This document shows, one piece after another, positions 1 to 5,994 of a stretch of DNA of 5,994 nucleotides. The notes beneath the pieces are model-generated. The model ran no database searches. It saw nothing but the letters and a program-made list of their open reading frames with translations, and was not told the DNA's origin. Origin of the DNA: an uncultured Myxococcales bacterium (GTDB lineage Bacteria; Myxococcota_A; UBA9042); the NCBI GenBank assembly GCA_937915965.1, contig CALGHC010000184.1, positions 1-5,994 on the forward strand. Reading direction: 5' to 3'. The stretch's first letter is position 1. Each line of letters starts with the position of its first letter. Made by a program: the position numbers and the translations under genes.

Positions 1-1039
1 GGGCGAGGCAGCCGCTGTGGCGACAAGGCGAGTCGCTCACCGTCGGACAGCTGATCTTGGTGGAGGCGTTGGGCTCGCACGTGCCGTCCTGGGCGTTGCA
101 GAACAGCGTGCCGTTGCAGAGATCGCCGTCGTCGTGGTCGGTGCAGTCGGCGTCCTGCGTGCACGTGCAGGTGTTGGCGAGGCCGACCCCACCGCAGGTG
201 CCCTGGCCGTCGCATACCTCGCCCGTCGTGCACGGGCTGCCGTCGTCGCAGATCGCGCCTTGGGGGGTGTGGGCGCCGGAACAGGCGCCGGTTTTGGGGT
301 CGCATTGGGCGAAGGCGCAGTCGGTGTCGTCAACCGTCGGGCAGCTGACAACGGTCGCCGGGTTCGGCTGGCACTGACCGTTGGTCTGGTCGCAGAACAG
401 CGTGCCGTTGCACAGGTCGCCGTCGTCCTGGGCGAGGCAATCGGCGTCTGCGGCGCAGGGGCAAGTGCTCGTGCCGGCGATGCACTTGGCGGCGTCGCAG
501 GCGTCGCCCTGGGTACACGGGTTGCCGTCCTCGCAGCCCGCGTTGTCGGCGAGGGCTTGGGGCGCGCACGTGGCCGTCGCGGCCTGGCAGACGTTCTTGA
601 CGCACTGGCTGTCGCCGACGCTCGGGCAGACGACCACCGTCGCCGGGTTGGTCTCGCAGGTCCACTTCGCGTCGAGCGGCTTCTTGCAATACAGCGTGCC
701 CGTACACGCGTCGCCGTCCTCGAACGCGGCGCAGTCGGCGTCGTTGAGGCATTGGCAGGTCTGCTTGCTGGCGCACTGGCCGTCGGCGTCGCACTCGTGC
801 TGAAAGCAGGCCTCGCCGGCGGCGCAAGGGGTGCCGAGGGCCAGCGCGGTCGTGATGCAGCCGCCGGTCTGCGGATCGCAGCTCACCTCGGTGCACGGGT
901 CGTCGTCCTCGACGCAGGTCACCGCGCTCGCTGGGTTCGGCTTGCAGGTCCAGGGCAGCTCGGCCTGGTCGCAGTAGGGCACTCCAGTACACAAGTCACC
1001 GTCCGGGTCGGCGCAGTCGCCGTCGCCATGACAAGCGCA
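1..1039 (-). repeat. Tandem ~98-residue, 14-cysteine repeat units (three complete, one cut by the edge)
   Basis: Units lie at 758-1039 (94 residues), 464-757 (98), 170-463 (98) and 1-169 (incomplete). Each complete unit has exactly 14 cysteines in the same order: CxC, DADC-like, DGDxCxGxxxC, then C, PNPA(T/S), C, a C-rich middle, and a tail of the type CxDGxPCTxGxxC. The even count fits seven disulfides per unit. Units 3 and 4 are the most alike: 21 bases are identical between 98-118 and 392-412, exactly 294 bp apart, which suggests recent duplication. A tail-like fragment at residues 269-286 (CEDTEACTVNDSC) precedes unit 1 and may be a decayed unit. Confidence 0.88.
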
Positions 1040-1915
1040 GATGTCCTTGCCGGAGGTGCAGATGCCCGCAAGGCAGCTGTCATTGACGGTGCACGCCTCG
1101 GTGTCCTCGCACGGCGCGCCCTCGATCTTGCCGGCGCAGCCGACCTCCACGCATGCGCCGCCCGCGACCGGTTCACAGATGCCGGGACCGTCGCTGCCGC
1201 AGAGCCGCACCCCATCGCAGATGGCTTCGGGTTGACCGAGCGGGTCGGCCTTCAGCGCCTCGCAGGCGGTGGCGAGCTGTTCGTCGATCGCCCGCGGCGA
1301 GCAGGGACACGCGGGCTCGCCCGGCTCGGTCGGCGCGTCGCGGACGCAGAAGGTGCCCAGGCCACCGTTGGCCGTCTTGGCCCCCTTGCAGGCGTAGCCA
1401 CTGGGGCAGGTGCCATCCTGGCAGGGGCCGCCGCAGTAGCGCTCGCCGTGCGGATAAGCGAGGCAGCCGGTGCCGCCGAGGCCGGGAACGGCGCAGTCGG
1501 CGTCGGTCGTGCAGGGATCGCAGATCAAGCCATTGGCGGGGACGCAGATGCTCAGCGTGTCGGACCCGCCCGCACCAGGCGCCGCCGTGCAGACGAAGTC
1601 AGCAGGGCACTGGTCGAGGCACGCCCGCGCACACTGGCTCCCCTGGGGAGCGGGAATGCACAGGCCGATGTCGCACTCGGCGTGGATGGCGCACGGACAG
1701 CCGCCCTCGCCGGGGCAGGTGGGCTCCAGTACGTCAGCCGCCGTGTCGGCGGGCTCGGCGTCGACCTCAGCGGTCGAGTCAGCGACGACCTCGGCGGTGG
1801 CATCGCTCGAGGACTGTGAGTCCGCCTGGGCCGGCTTCGCGTCGTCACTGCACGCCGGCGCCGCGCCGAGGGCGAGGCCGACCAGCGCCAGCGCAGCGAG
1901 GCGAAAGAAGGTCAT
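1..1915 (-). CDS. Cysteine-rich repeat protein, probable lipoprotein (partial, C-terminus beyond left edge)
   Basis: The frame is open without a stop for 638 residues from ATG 1915 to the left edge. Residues 1-22 look like an export signal: MTFFR, a hydrophobic stretch (LAALALVGLALG), then AAPAC followed by Ser. C22 is a possible lipidation site, but Pro at -2 makes the lipobox non-standard. Residues 23-68 are an Ala/Asp/Glu/Ser/Thr-rich spacer without Cys. From about residue 69 the protein is cysteine-rich: an N-terminal region (about 69-292) of CxxDxDC and CPxGYxC-like motifs, then tandem units beginning at residues 293, 387, 485 and 583. Proteins of this kind are common, and mostly uncharacterised, in Myxococcota; I infer a disulfide-stabilised surface or outer-membrane lipoprotein and assign no activity. 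The start was chosen because the signal peptide begins here and third-position G/C drops upstream (roughly 65% against about 85% in a sampled part of the repeats). The local Shine-Dalgarno is weak (GGAA, too close). An in-frame ATG at 2080 with a strong one would add 55 residues. Confidence 0.88.
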   Translation of the reverse strand, partial: MTFFRLAALALVGLALGAAPACSDDAKPAQADSQSSSDATAEVVADSTAEVDAEPADTAADVLEPTCPGEGGCPCAIHAECDIGLCIPAPQGSQCARACLDQCPADFVCTAAPGAGGSDTLSICVPANGLICDPCTTDADCAVPGLGGTGCLAYPHGERYCGGPCQDGTCPSGYACKGAKTANGGLGTFCVRDAPTEPGEPACPCSPRAIDEQLATACEALKADPLGQPEAICDGVRLCGSDGPGICEPVAGGACVEVGCAGKIEGAPCEDTEACTVNDSCLAGICTSGKDICACHGDGDCADPDGDLCTGVPYCDQAELPWTCKPNPASAVTCVEDDDPCTEVSCDPQTGGCITTALALGTPCAAGEACFQHECDADGQCASKQTCQCLNDADCAAFEDGDACTGTLYCKKPLDAKWTCETNPATVVVCPSVGDSQCVKNVCQAATATCAPQALADNAGCEDGNPCTQGDACDAAKCIAGTSTCPCAADADCLAQDDGDLCNGTLFCDQTNGQCQPNPATVVSCPTVDDTDCAFAQCDPKTGACSGAHTPQGAICDDGSPCTTGEVCDGQGTCGGVGLANTCTCTQDADCTDHDDGDLCNGTLFCNAQDGTCEPNASTKISCPTVSDSPCRHSGCLA

Positions 1916-1942
1916 GTTTCCGACTGAACTGAGAGCGCCGAC

Positions 1943-2014
1943 GTCCACGCCCGGGTCGACGCCGCGGTCGACGCCAATATCGCCGCCACGGTCGACGCCA
2001 ACGCCACGACCACG
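1943..2014 (-). repeat. Degenerate 12-bp tandem repeat, about six copies, upstream of the cysteine-rich gene
   Basis: On the plus strand, GTCGAC-type hexamers followed by GCC recur in 12-bp phase at 1943 (GTCCAC), 1955, 1967, 1979 (ATCGCC), 1991 and, weakly, 2003. On the minus strand the array lies in the reading frame of the cysteine-rich gene and would encode tetrapeptides RGRG, VGVD, RGGD, IGVD, RGVD, PGVD. It is therefore either an untranslated leader or a repetitive N-terminal extension, depending on which start is used. A 12-bp unit preserves frame if copies are gained or lost. Confidence 0.75.
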
Positions 2015-2082
2015 GGCGACCCGCAGTTCAGCGCCCAGATGAATACCAGACGGTCTGCCTCCGCCGGCCGCGCGCGTCATCG

Positions 2083-2089
2083 CTCCTCC
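2083..2089 (-). promoter_or_regulatory. Strong Shine-Dalgarno before an alternative in-frame ATG at 2080
   Basis: The minus strand reads GGAGGAG, then CG, then ATG (2080-2078). The GGAGG core (2085-2089) lies 4 nt from the ATG, slightly close but a strong match. That ATG is in frame with the cysteine-rich protein and would add 55 residues (MTRAAGGGRPSG..., including the 12-bp-repeat-encoded stretch) ahead of the signal peptide. The site directly competes with ATG 1915. It favours the upstream start, whereas the signal peptide position and the lower third-position G/C upstream favour 1915. Confidence 0.55.
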
Positions 2090-2109
2090 GTTCCCGAGTA
2101 TCCTTCGGC

Positions 2110-2138
2110 ATCGTAGATCAGCAGCGCGGATGGGACAA
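2110..2138 (-). promoter_or_regulatory. Candidate sigma-70-type promoter for the cysteine-rich gene
   Basis: On the minus strand a -35-like TTGTCC (2133-2138, 4 of 6 to TTGACA) is followed after exactly 17 bp by a -10-like TACGAT (2110-2115, 4 of 6 to TATAAT). It begins just past the GH31 stop. Transcription would start near 2103, giving a leader of about 20 nt to ATG 2080 or about 190 nt to ATG 1915. In high-GC DNA such matches arise by chance, and the call rests on spacing and location only. Confidence 0.4.
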
Positions 2139-2161
2139 TGCACACCGGCGGCGGCGCTCGC

Positions 2162-4819
2162 TCAGCGGAAGCGCACCACGGTCGTCTGGCCGGCGGCCGC
2201 GACGACCGTCAGCCGGCTCGCGCCGATCAGCAGCTCGCCGGCGCCTACGACCGTGACCACGCCGTCGCTGACGGACACGGATGCGCCGTTCCAGGTTCCG
2301 GCGGCGCCGTCGGGGATGCGGGTGTCGCCGTGCCATGCGTAGCTCGCGCCGCCGGCGGCCTCGGTCCAGCTGCTGTCGCCACCCGGCCACAGCCACAGCT
2401 CGCGGGCGGCGCCGACGTCGTCCAAGGCGACCACGCCGGCGTCCTGGGCCGCGGTGAGGGTGTCGACCGACTCGGGCAACAAGACCAGCACGGTGCCGGC
2501 TGGCACGAACGCGGGCAGCTCGGTCGCCGGCGCGTCGGCGAAGACGGTGCCGCCCGCCGCGGAGATCTCGATCGCCGCTGGATCGACGGTCGGTGGAGCC
2601 CCGGGCTCGCCAGGCTCGCCGGGCTCGTCGTCGACTGGCACACCACCCTCCAGCGCGTACCACGTGCCACCGGGCAACCAGACGTCGCGACCGATCGCCC
2701 CGGCTTCGATGACCGGAGCGACCAGGATCCGGTCGCCGAGCAGGTACTCGTCGGTCAGGGTCCAGGCCGGCGCGAGCTCGGGCCAGCGCAAGGCGAGCGC
2801 GCGGACCATCGGCGCGCCCTCCATCGACGCCTGCTCGGCGAGGCGATACAGGTACGGGAACAGCCGCGTGTGCAGCTTGGCCCAGCGGCGCAGGTGGGCC
2901 GTCGTCTCGGCGTCGCTCTCCCAATTCCAGTTGGCGAAGGCGCTCTTGCCGTGGTGGGTGCGCATCACCGGCGAGAGCGCGCCGAGGCTGCACCAGCGCA
3001 ACCAAAGCTCCTTGGTGGTCGGCTCGCTGAAGACGCTCATGTAGCCGGCGATGTCGTGGCCAAAGTAGGGGAAGCCGGTGACCCCCAGACCGATGCCCAT
3101 GGGGATGAGGCTGGCAAAGCCGTCGCCGGGGCTGAAGTCGGTCTGCTGGTCGCCTGCCCAGACGACGCTGACGAGGGGCTGAGAGCCAAGCCAGGCAGAG
3201 CGCACAAAGAACAGCCGCTCGACGCCGTCCTGAGCGGTGCGGGCGTCGAACATCGCCTTGTTCATCTTCTGGAAGTCGACCGGGTAGCGGTTGTGGACCA
3301 GGCGCGCGTCCTCGCCGGAGGCGAGCGCGGCGTCGGTGGGCAGCCACTCGGCGAAGTCGGCCATCCAACCGTCGACACCGAGGTCGAAGCCCTTGGACCA
3401 GATGTCGGTGGTCCAGGCGACGGCGGCGGGGCTCGACAGGTCCACCAGCGAGCTGTCCTCGATCTTGACGCCGCCGAAGAGATACGGCGCGCCGTCGGCG
3501 GTGTGGATGCAGTGCCCCTTGTCGATGGCTTCGTCAAAGACGTCACTCGATGCCGACAGGAAGGTGTTGTTGTAGGTGAGGAACTTGAAGCCGGCCGCGT
3601 GCAGGTCGGTCGCCAGCGCGGCGAAGTCCGGGTAGAGGTCCTCGGCGACGTGCCAATCTTCCTCCAGGGTGTAGCTGTCGTCGCCGACGGTGCCGCCGCG
3701 CCAGTCTTCCGTCCAGATGACCGAGGCGGGGATATCCTGTGTGCGCAGCTTGGCGGCGACGCGGCGGACGTTCTCGGAGCCGTACATCGCGTCGAGCCAC
3801 GGCGCGAAGGCGAACGGCGGTGGCAAGGCGGGCCGACCGGTCCAGCCGGTGAGCTGCTCGAGGGTGGCCAGCGGCGAGGCGCCGCCGAAGAAGCGCAGCC
3901 GCAGTCGACCCTCCCAGGCCTCGAGCCGAACCCGGTTGTCGGCCTCGTCGCAAAACGAGAAGCGCGCGAACGCGGTGGTGTCCAGAGCGAGCGCGTAGCC
4001 GGCGCTCGAGAGGTAGATCGGCATCGGCGTGTGGGTGCTGTGGCGCCGACCCACGAACATCCAGGTGGCGTCGTAGGCGTCGGTCGCGGCCTTGCCCAGG
4101 CCGTCTTCTTGGACCCAAAGCGGCACGGTCTGGCCGCGGTGGTCGACATCCCAGCTTTGACCGCCCAGACCGATGAAGTGCTCGTCGGGACGGCAGGCGA
4201 ACGCGAACGAAGCTCGGTTTGCGGGGCCAACAGCTTCGATGTCCAGCGCGATCCCGCCTGGCTGCAGCCCGGTGGCGCTCGCCTTGGCGATGACCGCTCC
4301 GTCCGAGTCGATCAGGTCGAACGTCAGGGTGCCAGCCTCGTTGTGGACGCCGGCGATCCGCCGGACCGCGTTCCAGGGCCCGGCGCCCTCGCCCGGCGGG
4401 CCGCCGCCGGTCGCCGCGTCTTCGATGCGGAAGGCGCCGTACTGCATCGTCCAGCTGGCCGTCGACTCGCGGAAGGCCACCCCAACAGCGGGCACGCCGG
4501 CGCCGGCTTCGCCGCCGGGGAGGCCATCGATCAGCACGCTGCCCTCGCCAAGCGCACCGTCGTCGCCGAGCACGCTCAAGCGCGCCGGGTCGGCGGCGAC
4601 CTCAAGGACCAGACCGCCAGCAACGAGCCGCGGCGCCGTCGCGGCGCTGTCGTCGTCGGGCGAGGTGGCGCTGCACGCGCACACGACTCCGAGCGCGCAC
4701 CAGACGCCGAGCCGGCCGAGGTGGCCGAGGTCGCTGGGCCTGCCGGGCCTGCTGAGCTGGCCGAGGCGGCCGGGCCTGCCGAGCTTGTTCGGGATTGCGG
4801 TCATGACAACGCCCTTCAT
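2162..4819 (-). CDS. GH31 family alpha-glycosidase, YihQ/sulfoquinovosidase-like, predicted lipoprotein
   Basis: This complete 885-residue protein (numbered from ATG 4819) should hydrolyse alpha-glycosides with retention. Residues 13-39 are a tripeptide repeat, 39-49 a hydrophobic segment ending in VCAC; C49, followed by Ser, is the likely lipidation site, which places the enzyme outside the cytoplasm. An N-terminal beta domain carries a YihQ-like stretch (EHFIGLGGQ, PLWVQEDGLGK, about 213-243). The barrel starts near 335. The nucleophile is D488 in GWMADFAEW and the acid/base D557 in WAGDQQ; HDIAGY (588-593), MRTHHG (619-624) and NWESDAET also match that branch. The C-terminal beta domain has a linker with an EPG triplet repeat (732-740). 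ATG 4819 overlaps the peptidase stop as ATGA. ATG 4804 (residue 6) has the better Shine-Dalgarno and is an equally good start. Of the five sulfosugar-pocket residues of known sulfoquinovosidases I find matches for only two, so the substrate is unknown. Family confidence is high, specificity low. Confidence 0.93.
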   Translation of the reverse strand: MKGVVMTAIPNKLGRPGRLGQLSRPGRPSDLGHLGRLGVWCALGVVCACSATSPDDDSAATAPRLVAGGLVLEVAADPARLSVLGDDGALGEGSVLIDGLPGGEAGAGVPAVGVAFRESTASWTMQYGAFRIEDAATGGGPPGEGAGPWNAVRRIAGVHNEAGTLTFDLIDSDGAVIAKASATGLQPGGIALDIEAVGPANRASFAFACRPDEHFIGLGGQSWDVDHRGQTVPLWVQEDGLGKAATDAYDATWMFVGRRHSTHTPMPIYLSSAGYALALDTTAFARFSFCDEADNRVRLEAWEGRLRLRFFGGASPLATLEQLTGWTGRPALPPPFAFAPWLDAMYGSENVRRVAAKLRTQDIPASVIWTEDWRGGTVGDDSYTLEEDWHVAEDLYPDFAALATDLHAAGFKFLTYNNTFLSASSDVFDEAIDKGHCIHTADGAPYLFGGVKIEDSSLVDLSSPAAVAWTTDIWSKGFDLGVDGWMADFAEWLPTDAALASGEDARLVHNRYPVDFQKMNKAMFDARTAQDGVERLFFVRSAWLGSQPLVSVVWAGDQQTDFSPGDGFASLIPMGIGLGVTGFPYFGHDIAGYMSVFSEPTTKELWLRWCSLGALSPVMRTHHGKSAFANWNWESDAETTAHLRRWAKLHTRLFPYLYRLAEQASMEGAPMVRALALRWPELAPAWTLTDEYLLGDRILVAPVIEAGAIGRDVWLPGGTWYALEGGVPVDDEPGEPGEPGAPPTVDPAAIEISAAGGTVFADAPATELPAFVPAGTVLVLLPESVDTLTAAQDAGVVALDDVGAARELWLWPGGDSSWTEAAGGASYAWHGDTRIPDGAAGTWNGASVSVSDGVVTVVGAGELLIGASRLTVVAAAGQTTVVRFR
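2600..2626 (-). repeat. 9-bp triplet repeat encoding (Glu-Pro-Gly)x3 in the GH31 C-terminal domain
   Basis: Residues 732-740 of the GH31 protein are three EPG units, each 9 bp. They lie in an insertion of roughly 30 residues between LPGGTWYALEGG and the beta-strand region containing VFADAP and AFVPAGTVLVLLP. At that point many GH31 enzymes run more directly into an APLxxxPxFVxxGxxxP-like segment. It is probably a flexible surface loop. Confidence 0.7.
4703..4783 (-). repeat. 9-bp tandem repeat, nine copies, in the GH31 signal-sequence n-region
   Basis: Nine consecutive 9-bp units of the type CTCGGCAGG / CCCGGCAGG encode tripeptides LGR, PGR, LGQ, LSR, PGR, PSD, LGH, LGR, LGV (residues 13-39). 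They sit directly before the hydrophobic core and lipobox of the signal sequence. The array makes the n-region unusually long (about 38 residues) and basic. Copy number can change without breaking the frame. Confidence 0.8.
4812..4817 (-). promoter_or_regulatory. Shine-Dalgarno supporting GH31 start at 4804
   Basis: The minus strand reads GAAGGG 7 nt before the ATG at 4804-4802 (residue 6 of the longest frame). The ATG at 4819 has only a weak AGG about 10 nt upstream, but it overlaps the peptidase stop codon as ATGA. The two starts differ by five residues (MKGVV), which do not affect the signal sequence or the enzyme. Confidence 0.55.
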
Positions 4820-5994
4820 CGCGCCGAAGCCTGCGCCGGCGCGCCGCGACCTACGTTGGCCGCGCGGCCGGATCTTCGCTGGCCGAGGCAGCGCAGCCAG
4901 TCGGCGGCGCTGAGCAGCTGAAAATCGGGCCGCGAGCGCGGCGTCGGGTCAGCGGCGACCTCGGCAGCCGCCCTGCCCTCGCGGCTCACGCAGTCTGCCA
5001 TCGTCTCGTCGAGCAGCGCATTGTGATGCGATGGCGCGTCACCCCACGGCGCGAGGTGGCCGTCGAGATCGGCCTCGTGGACGCCGGAGGCGACCACGGC
5101 ACCGGGCGTACGGGGCACGACGACGTCGGGCTCCAGGCCGACCGCCTGGACGCTGCGACCGCTGGGGCTGAAGTAGCGGGCGATCGTCAACTTGACATAG
5201 TAGTGGCCGACAAAGGGCTTGAAGAGCTTCTGGACGCTCGCCTTGCCATAGGTGCGGCCGCCGAGCACCAGCGCGCGGTCGCGCTCTTGGAGGGCCGACG
5301 CGACCACCTCGCACGCCGAGGCGCAGCCGTCGTTGACCAACACGACGAGGGGCCCGTCATAGTCGCCGCGGTTCCGCCTGGCCTTGCGGATCTTCTCCGC
5401 CCGGCCGCTGCGCCGCACCCGAACGATGGGGCCATCGCCCAAGAAGAGATCAGCGACGCGCACGCCCTCGTCGAGTACGCCACCGCCGTTGTCGCGCATG
5501 TCGAGGACGATGCCGGCGAGGCTGCGTCCAGGCCGCTTCTTGCGCAGACCGTCGAGGGCACGGCGCAGCGCGCGGGCGGACCCCAGCGAGAAACCACGCA
5601 GATGCAGCACACCGATGGTGGGATGGCCGGCCAGCGGCTCGCCGCTGACGTTGTCGACGACGATGGCCCGACGGCGGATCTGCACGTCGACCAGCCTGGT
5701 GCGACCGCCGCGGCGCAGGCGCAGCGTGACCCGGCTGCCGGCGGCGCCGCGCAGGGCCGCTTCGGCCTTGTCGACGGACCAGCCGACCGTCTCCTTGCCG
5801 TCGACCTCGATCAGGGCGTCGCCGACGCGCATGCCGGCCTCGAAGGTGGGGCCACCGACGACGTTGTCGCCGACAATGATGGCGCCGCCTCGGCTCGTCA
5901 GCATGACGCCGACGCCCTCGCTGCGTTCCGTCTCGCCGTCGTCGCGGAAGCGCTGCCACTGCGCCGCGGTGAGGAGCGACGAGTGCGGATCGAG
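4816..5994 (-). CDS. S41 family carboxy-terminal processing peptidase (partial, N-terminus beyond right edge)
   Basis: The window holds 392 residues. Numbering from the edge, it opens with LDPHSS (1-6), the conserved segment before the PDZ domain in CtpA/Prc-type proteases, followed by SEGVGVML. The PDZ domain spans about 28-112 (GGPTFEAGMRVGDALIEVDG). The peptidase core follows: IGVLHLRGFS, then GIVLDMRDNGGGVLDEGVRVADLFL-like core strands, then the active site. By spacing, catalytic Ser is S226 (CASACE) and general-base Lys K251 (TYGKASVQ), exactly 25 residues apart as in the family; Q255 matches the third residue of the Ser-Lys-Gln triad. Such enzymes cleave near C-termini of exported proteins, in the periplasm of Gram-negative bacteria. 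Both Cys in CASAC replace the usual Ser. A tail of about 110 residues with two more Cys follows the core. The TGA overlaps the GH31 ATG, indicating co-translation. The true start and any signal peptide lie outside the window; the ATG at 5904 is internal, since conserved family sequence precedes it. Confidence 0.94.
   Translation of the reverse strand, partial: LDPHSSLLTAAQWQRFRDDGETERSEGVGVMLTSRGGAIIVGDNVVGGPTFEAGMRVGDALIEVDGKETVGWSVDKAEAALRGAAGSRVTLRLRRGGRTRLVDVQIRRRAIVVDNVSGEPLAGHPTIGVLHLRGFSLGSARALRRALDGLRKKRPGRSLAGIVLDMRDNGGGVLDEGVRVADLFLGDGPIVRVRRSGRAEKIRKARRNRGDYDGPLVVLVNDGCASACEVVASALQERDRALVLGGRTYGKASVQKLFKPFVGHYYVKLTIARYFSPSGRSVQAVGLEPDVVVPRTPGAVVASGVHEADLDGHLAPWGDAPSHHNALLDETMADCVSREGRAAAEVAADPTPRSRPDFQLLSAADWLRCLGQRRSGRAANVGRGAPAQASAR

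Noticed and set aside
98..412. Possible CRISPR-like or mobile-element repeat from identical segments 294 bp apart
   Set aside because: The repeats are codon-phased units of one protein with conserved cysteines, and spacing and content are explained by tandem protein-domain duplication.
17..1819. Long plus-strand open frame of 600 codons opposite the cysteine-rich gene
   Set aside because: It mirrors the minus-strand codons of a high-GC gene and its translation is Ala/Arg/Gly/Val-rich low complexity with no domain, while the minus strand gives a coherent signal peptide and regular cysteine repeats.
2040..2164. Intrinsic terminator after the GH31 gene
   Set aside because: There is GC-rich sequence but no convincing hairpin followed by a T-run on the minus strand, so transcription may continue into the cysteine-rich gene.
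2162..4819. Naming the GH31 gene yihQ (sulfoquinovosidase)
   Set aside because: The Arg and Trp needed for sulfonate recognition appear to be replaced by Thr and Glu, and no other sulfoquinovose pathway gene is in the window.
2138..4921. Very long plus-strand open frame of 927 codons spanning the GH31 gene
   Set aside because: It is an antisense shadow of G/C-biased codons. The minus-strand frame contains all the GH31 catalytic motifs, and the plus frame has no recognisable domain or convincing start signal.
4816..5904. Treating the S41 peptidase as complete from ATG 5904
   Set aside because: The frame stays open to the right edge and the upstream codons encode the family-typical LDPHSS segment and the stretch leading into the PDZ domain, so the gene is truncated by the window.

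Overview
The window is a high-GC bacterial stretch in which all three recognisable genes lie on the minus strand, so the biological order runs from right to left. High GC, strongly G/C-biased third codon positions, a cysteine-rich repeat protein with a lipoprotein-like signal, and a lipoprotein glycosidase together suggest a Myxococcota-type (former Deltaproteobacteria) genome. That assignment is an inference from gene character; no marker gene is present.

Right end (4816-5994): the C-terminal part of an S41 carboxy-terminal processing peptidase. It enters from beyond the right edge and has a PDZ domain and a Ser-Lys-Gln catalytic set. Its stop codon overlaps the first ATG of the next gene as ATGA, so the two are probably one transcription unit. 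Centre (2162-4819): a complete GH31 alpha-glycosidase with a lipoprotein signal sequence. It resembles the YihQ/sulfoquinovosidase branch, but by my alignment it lacks that branch's sulfonate-binding Arg and Trp. Left end (1-1915): the N-terminal 638 residues of an exported, probably lipid-anchored cysteine-rich protein, built in its C-terminal half from tandem ~98-residue units with 14 cysteines each. It runs off the left edge.

The 246-bp gap between the GH31 gene and the cysteine-rich gene (1916-2161) holds a candidate sigma-70-type promoter, a strong Shine-Dalgarno sequence with an in-frame upstream ATG, and a degenerate 12-bp tandem repeat. No terminator hairpin was seen. The gene order suggests exported proteins of the cell envelope: a processing peptidase co-expressed with a surface or periplasmic glycosidase, followed by a disulfide-rich surface protein that may have its own promoter. 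A shared function is not demonstrated.

The least ordinary features are the in-frame short tandem repeats at the N-terminus or leader of both exported proteins (9 bp x 9 in the GH31 gene, 12 bp x 6 before the cysteine-rich gene), the non-canonical substrate pocket of the GH31 enzyme, and a pair of cysteines flanking the peptidase catalytic serine. The long plus-strand open frames are antisense shadows.
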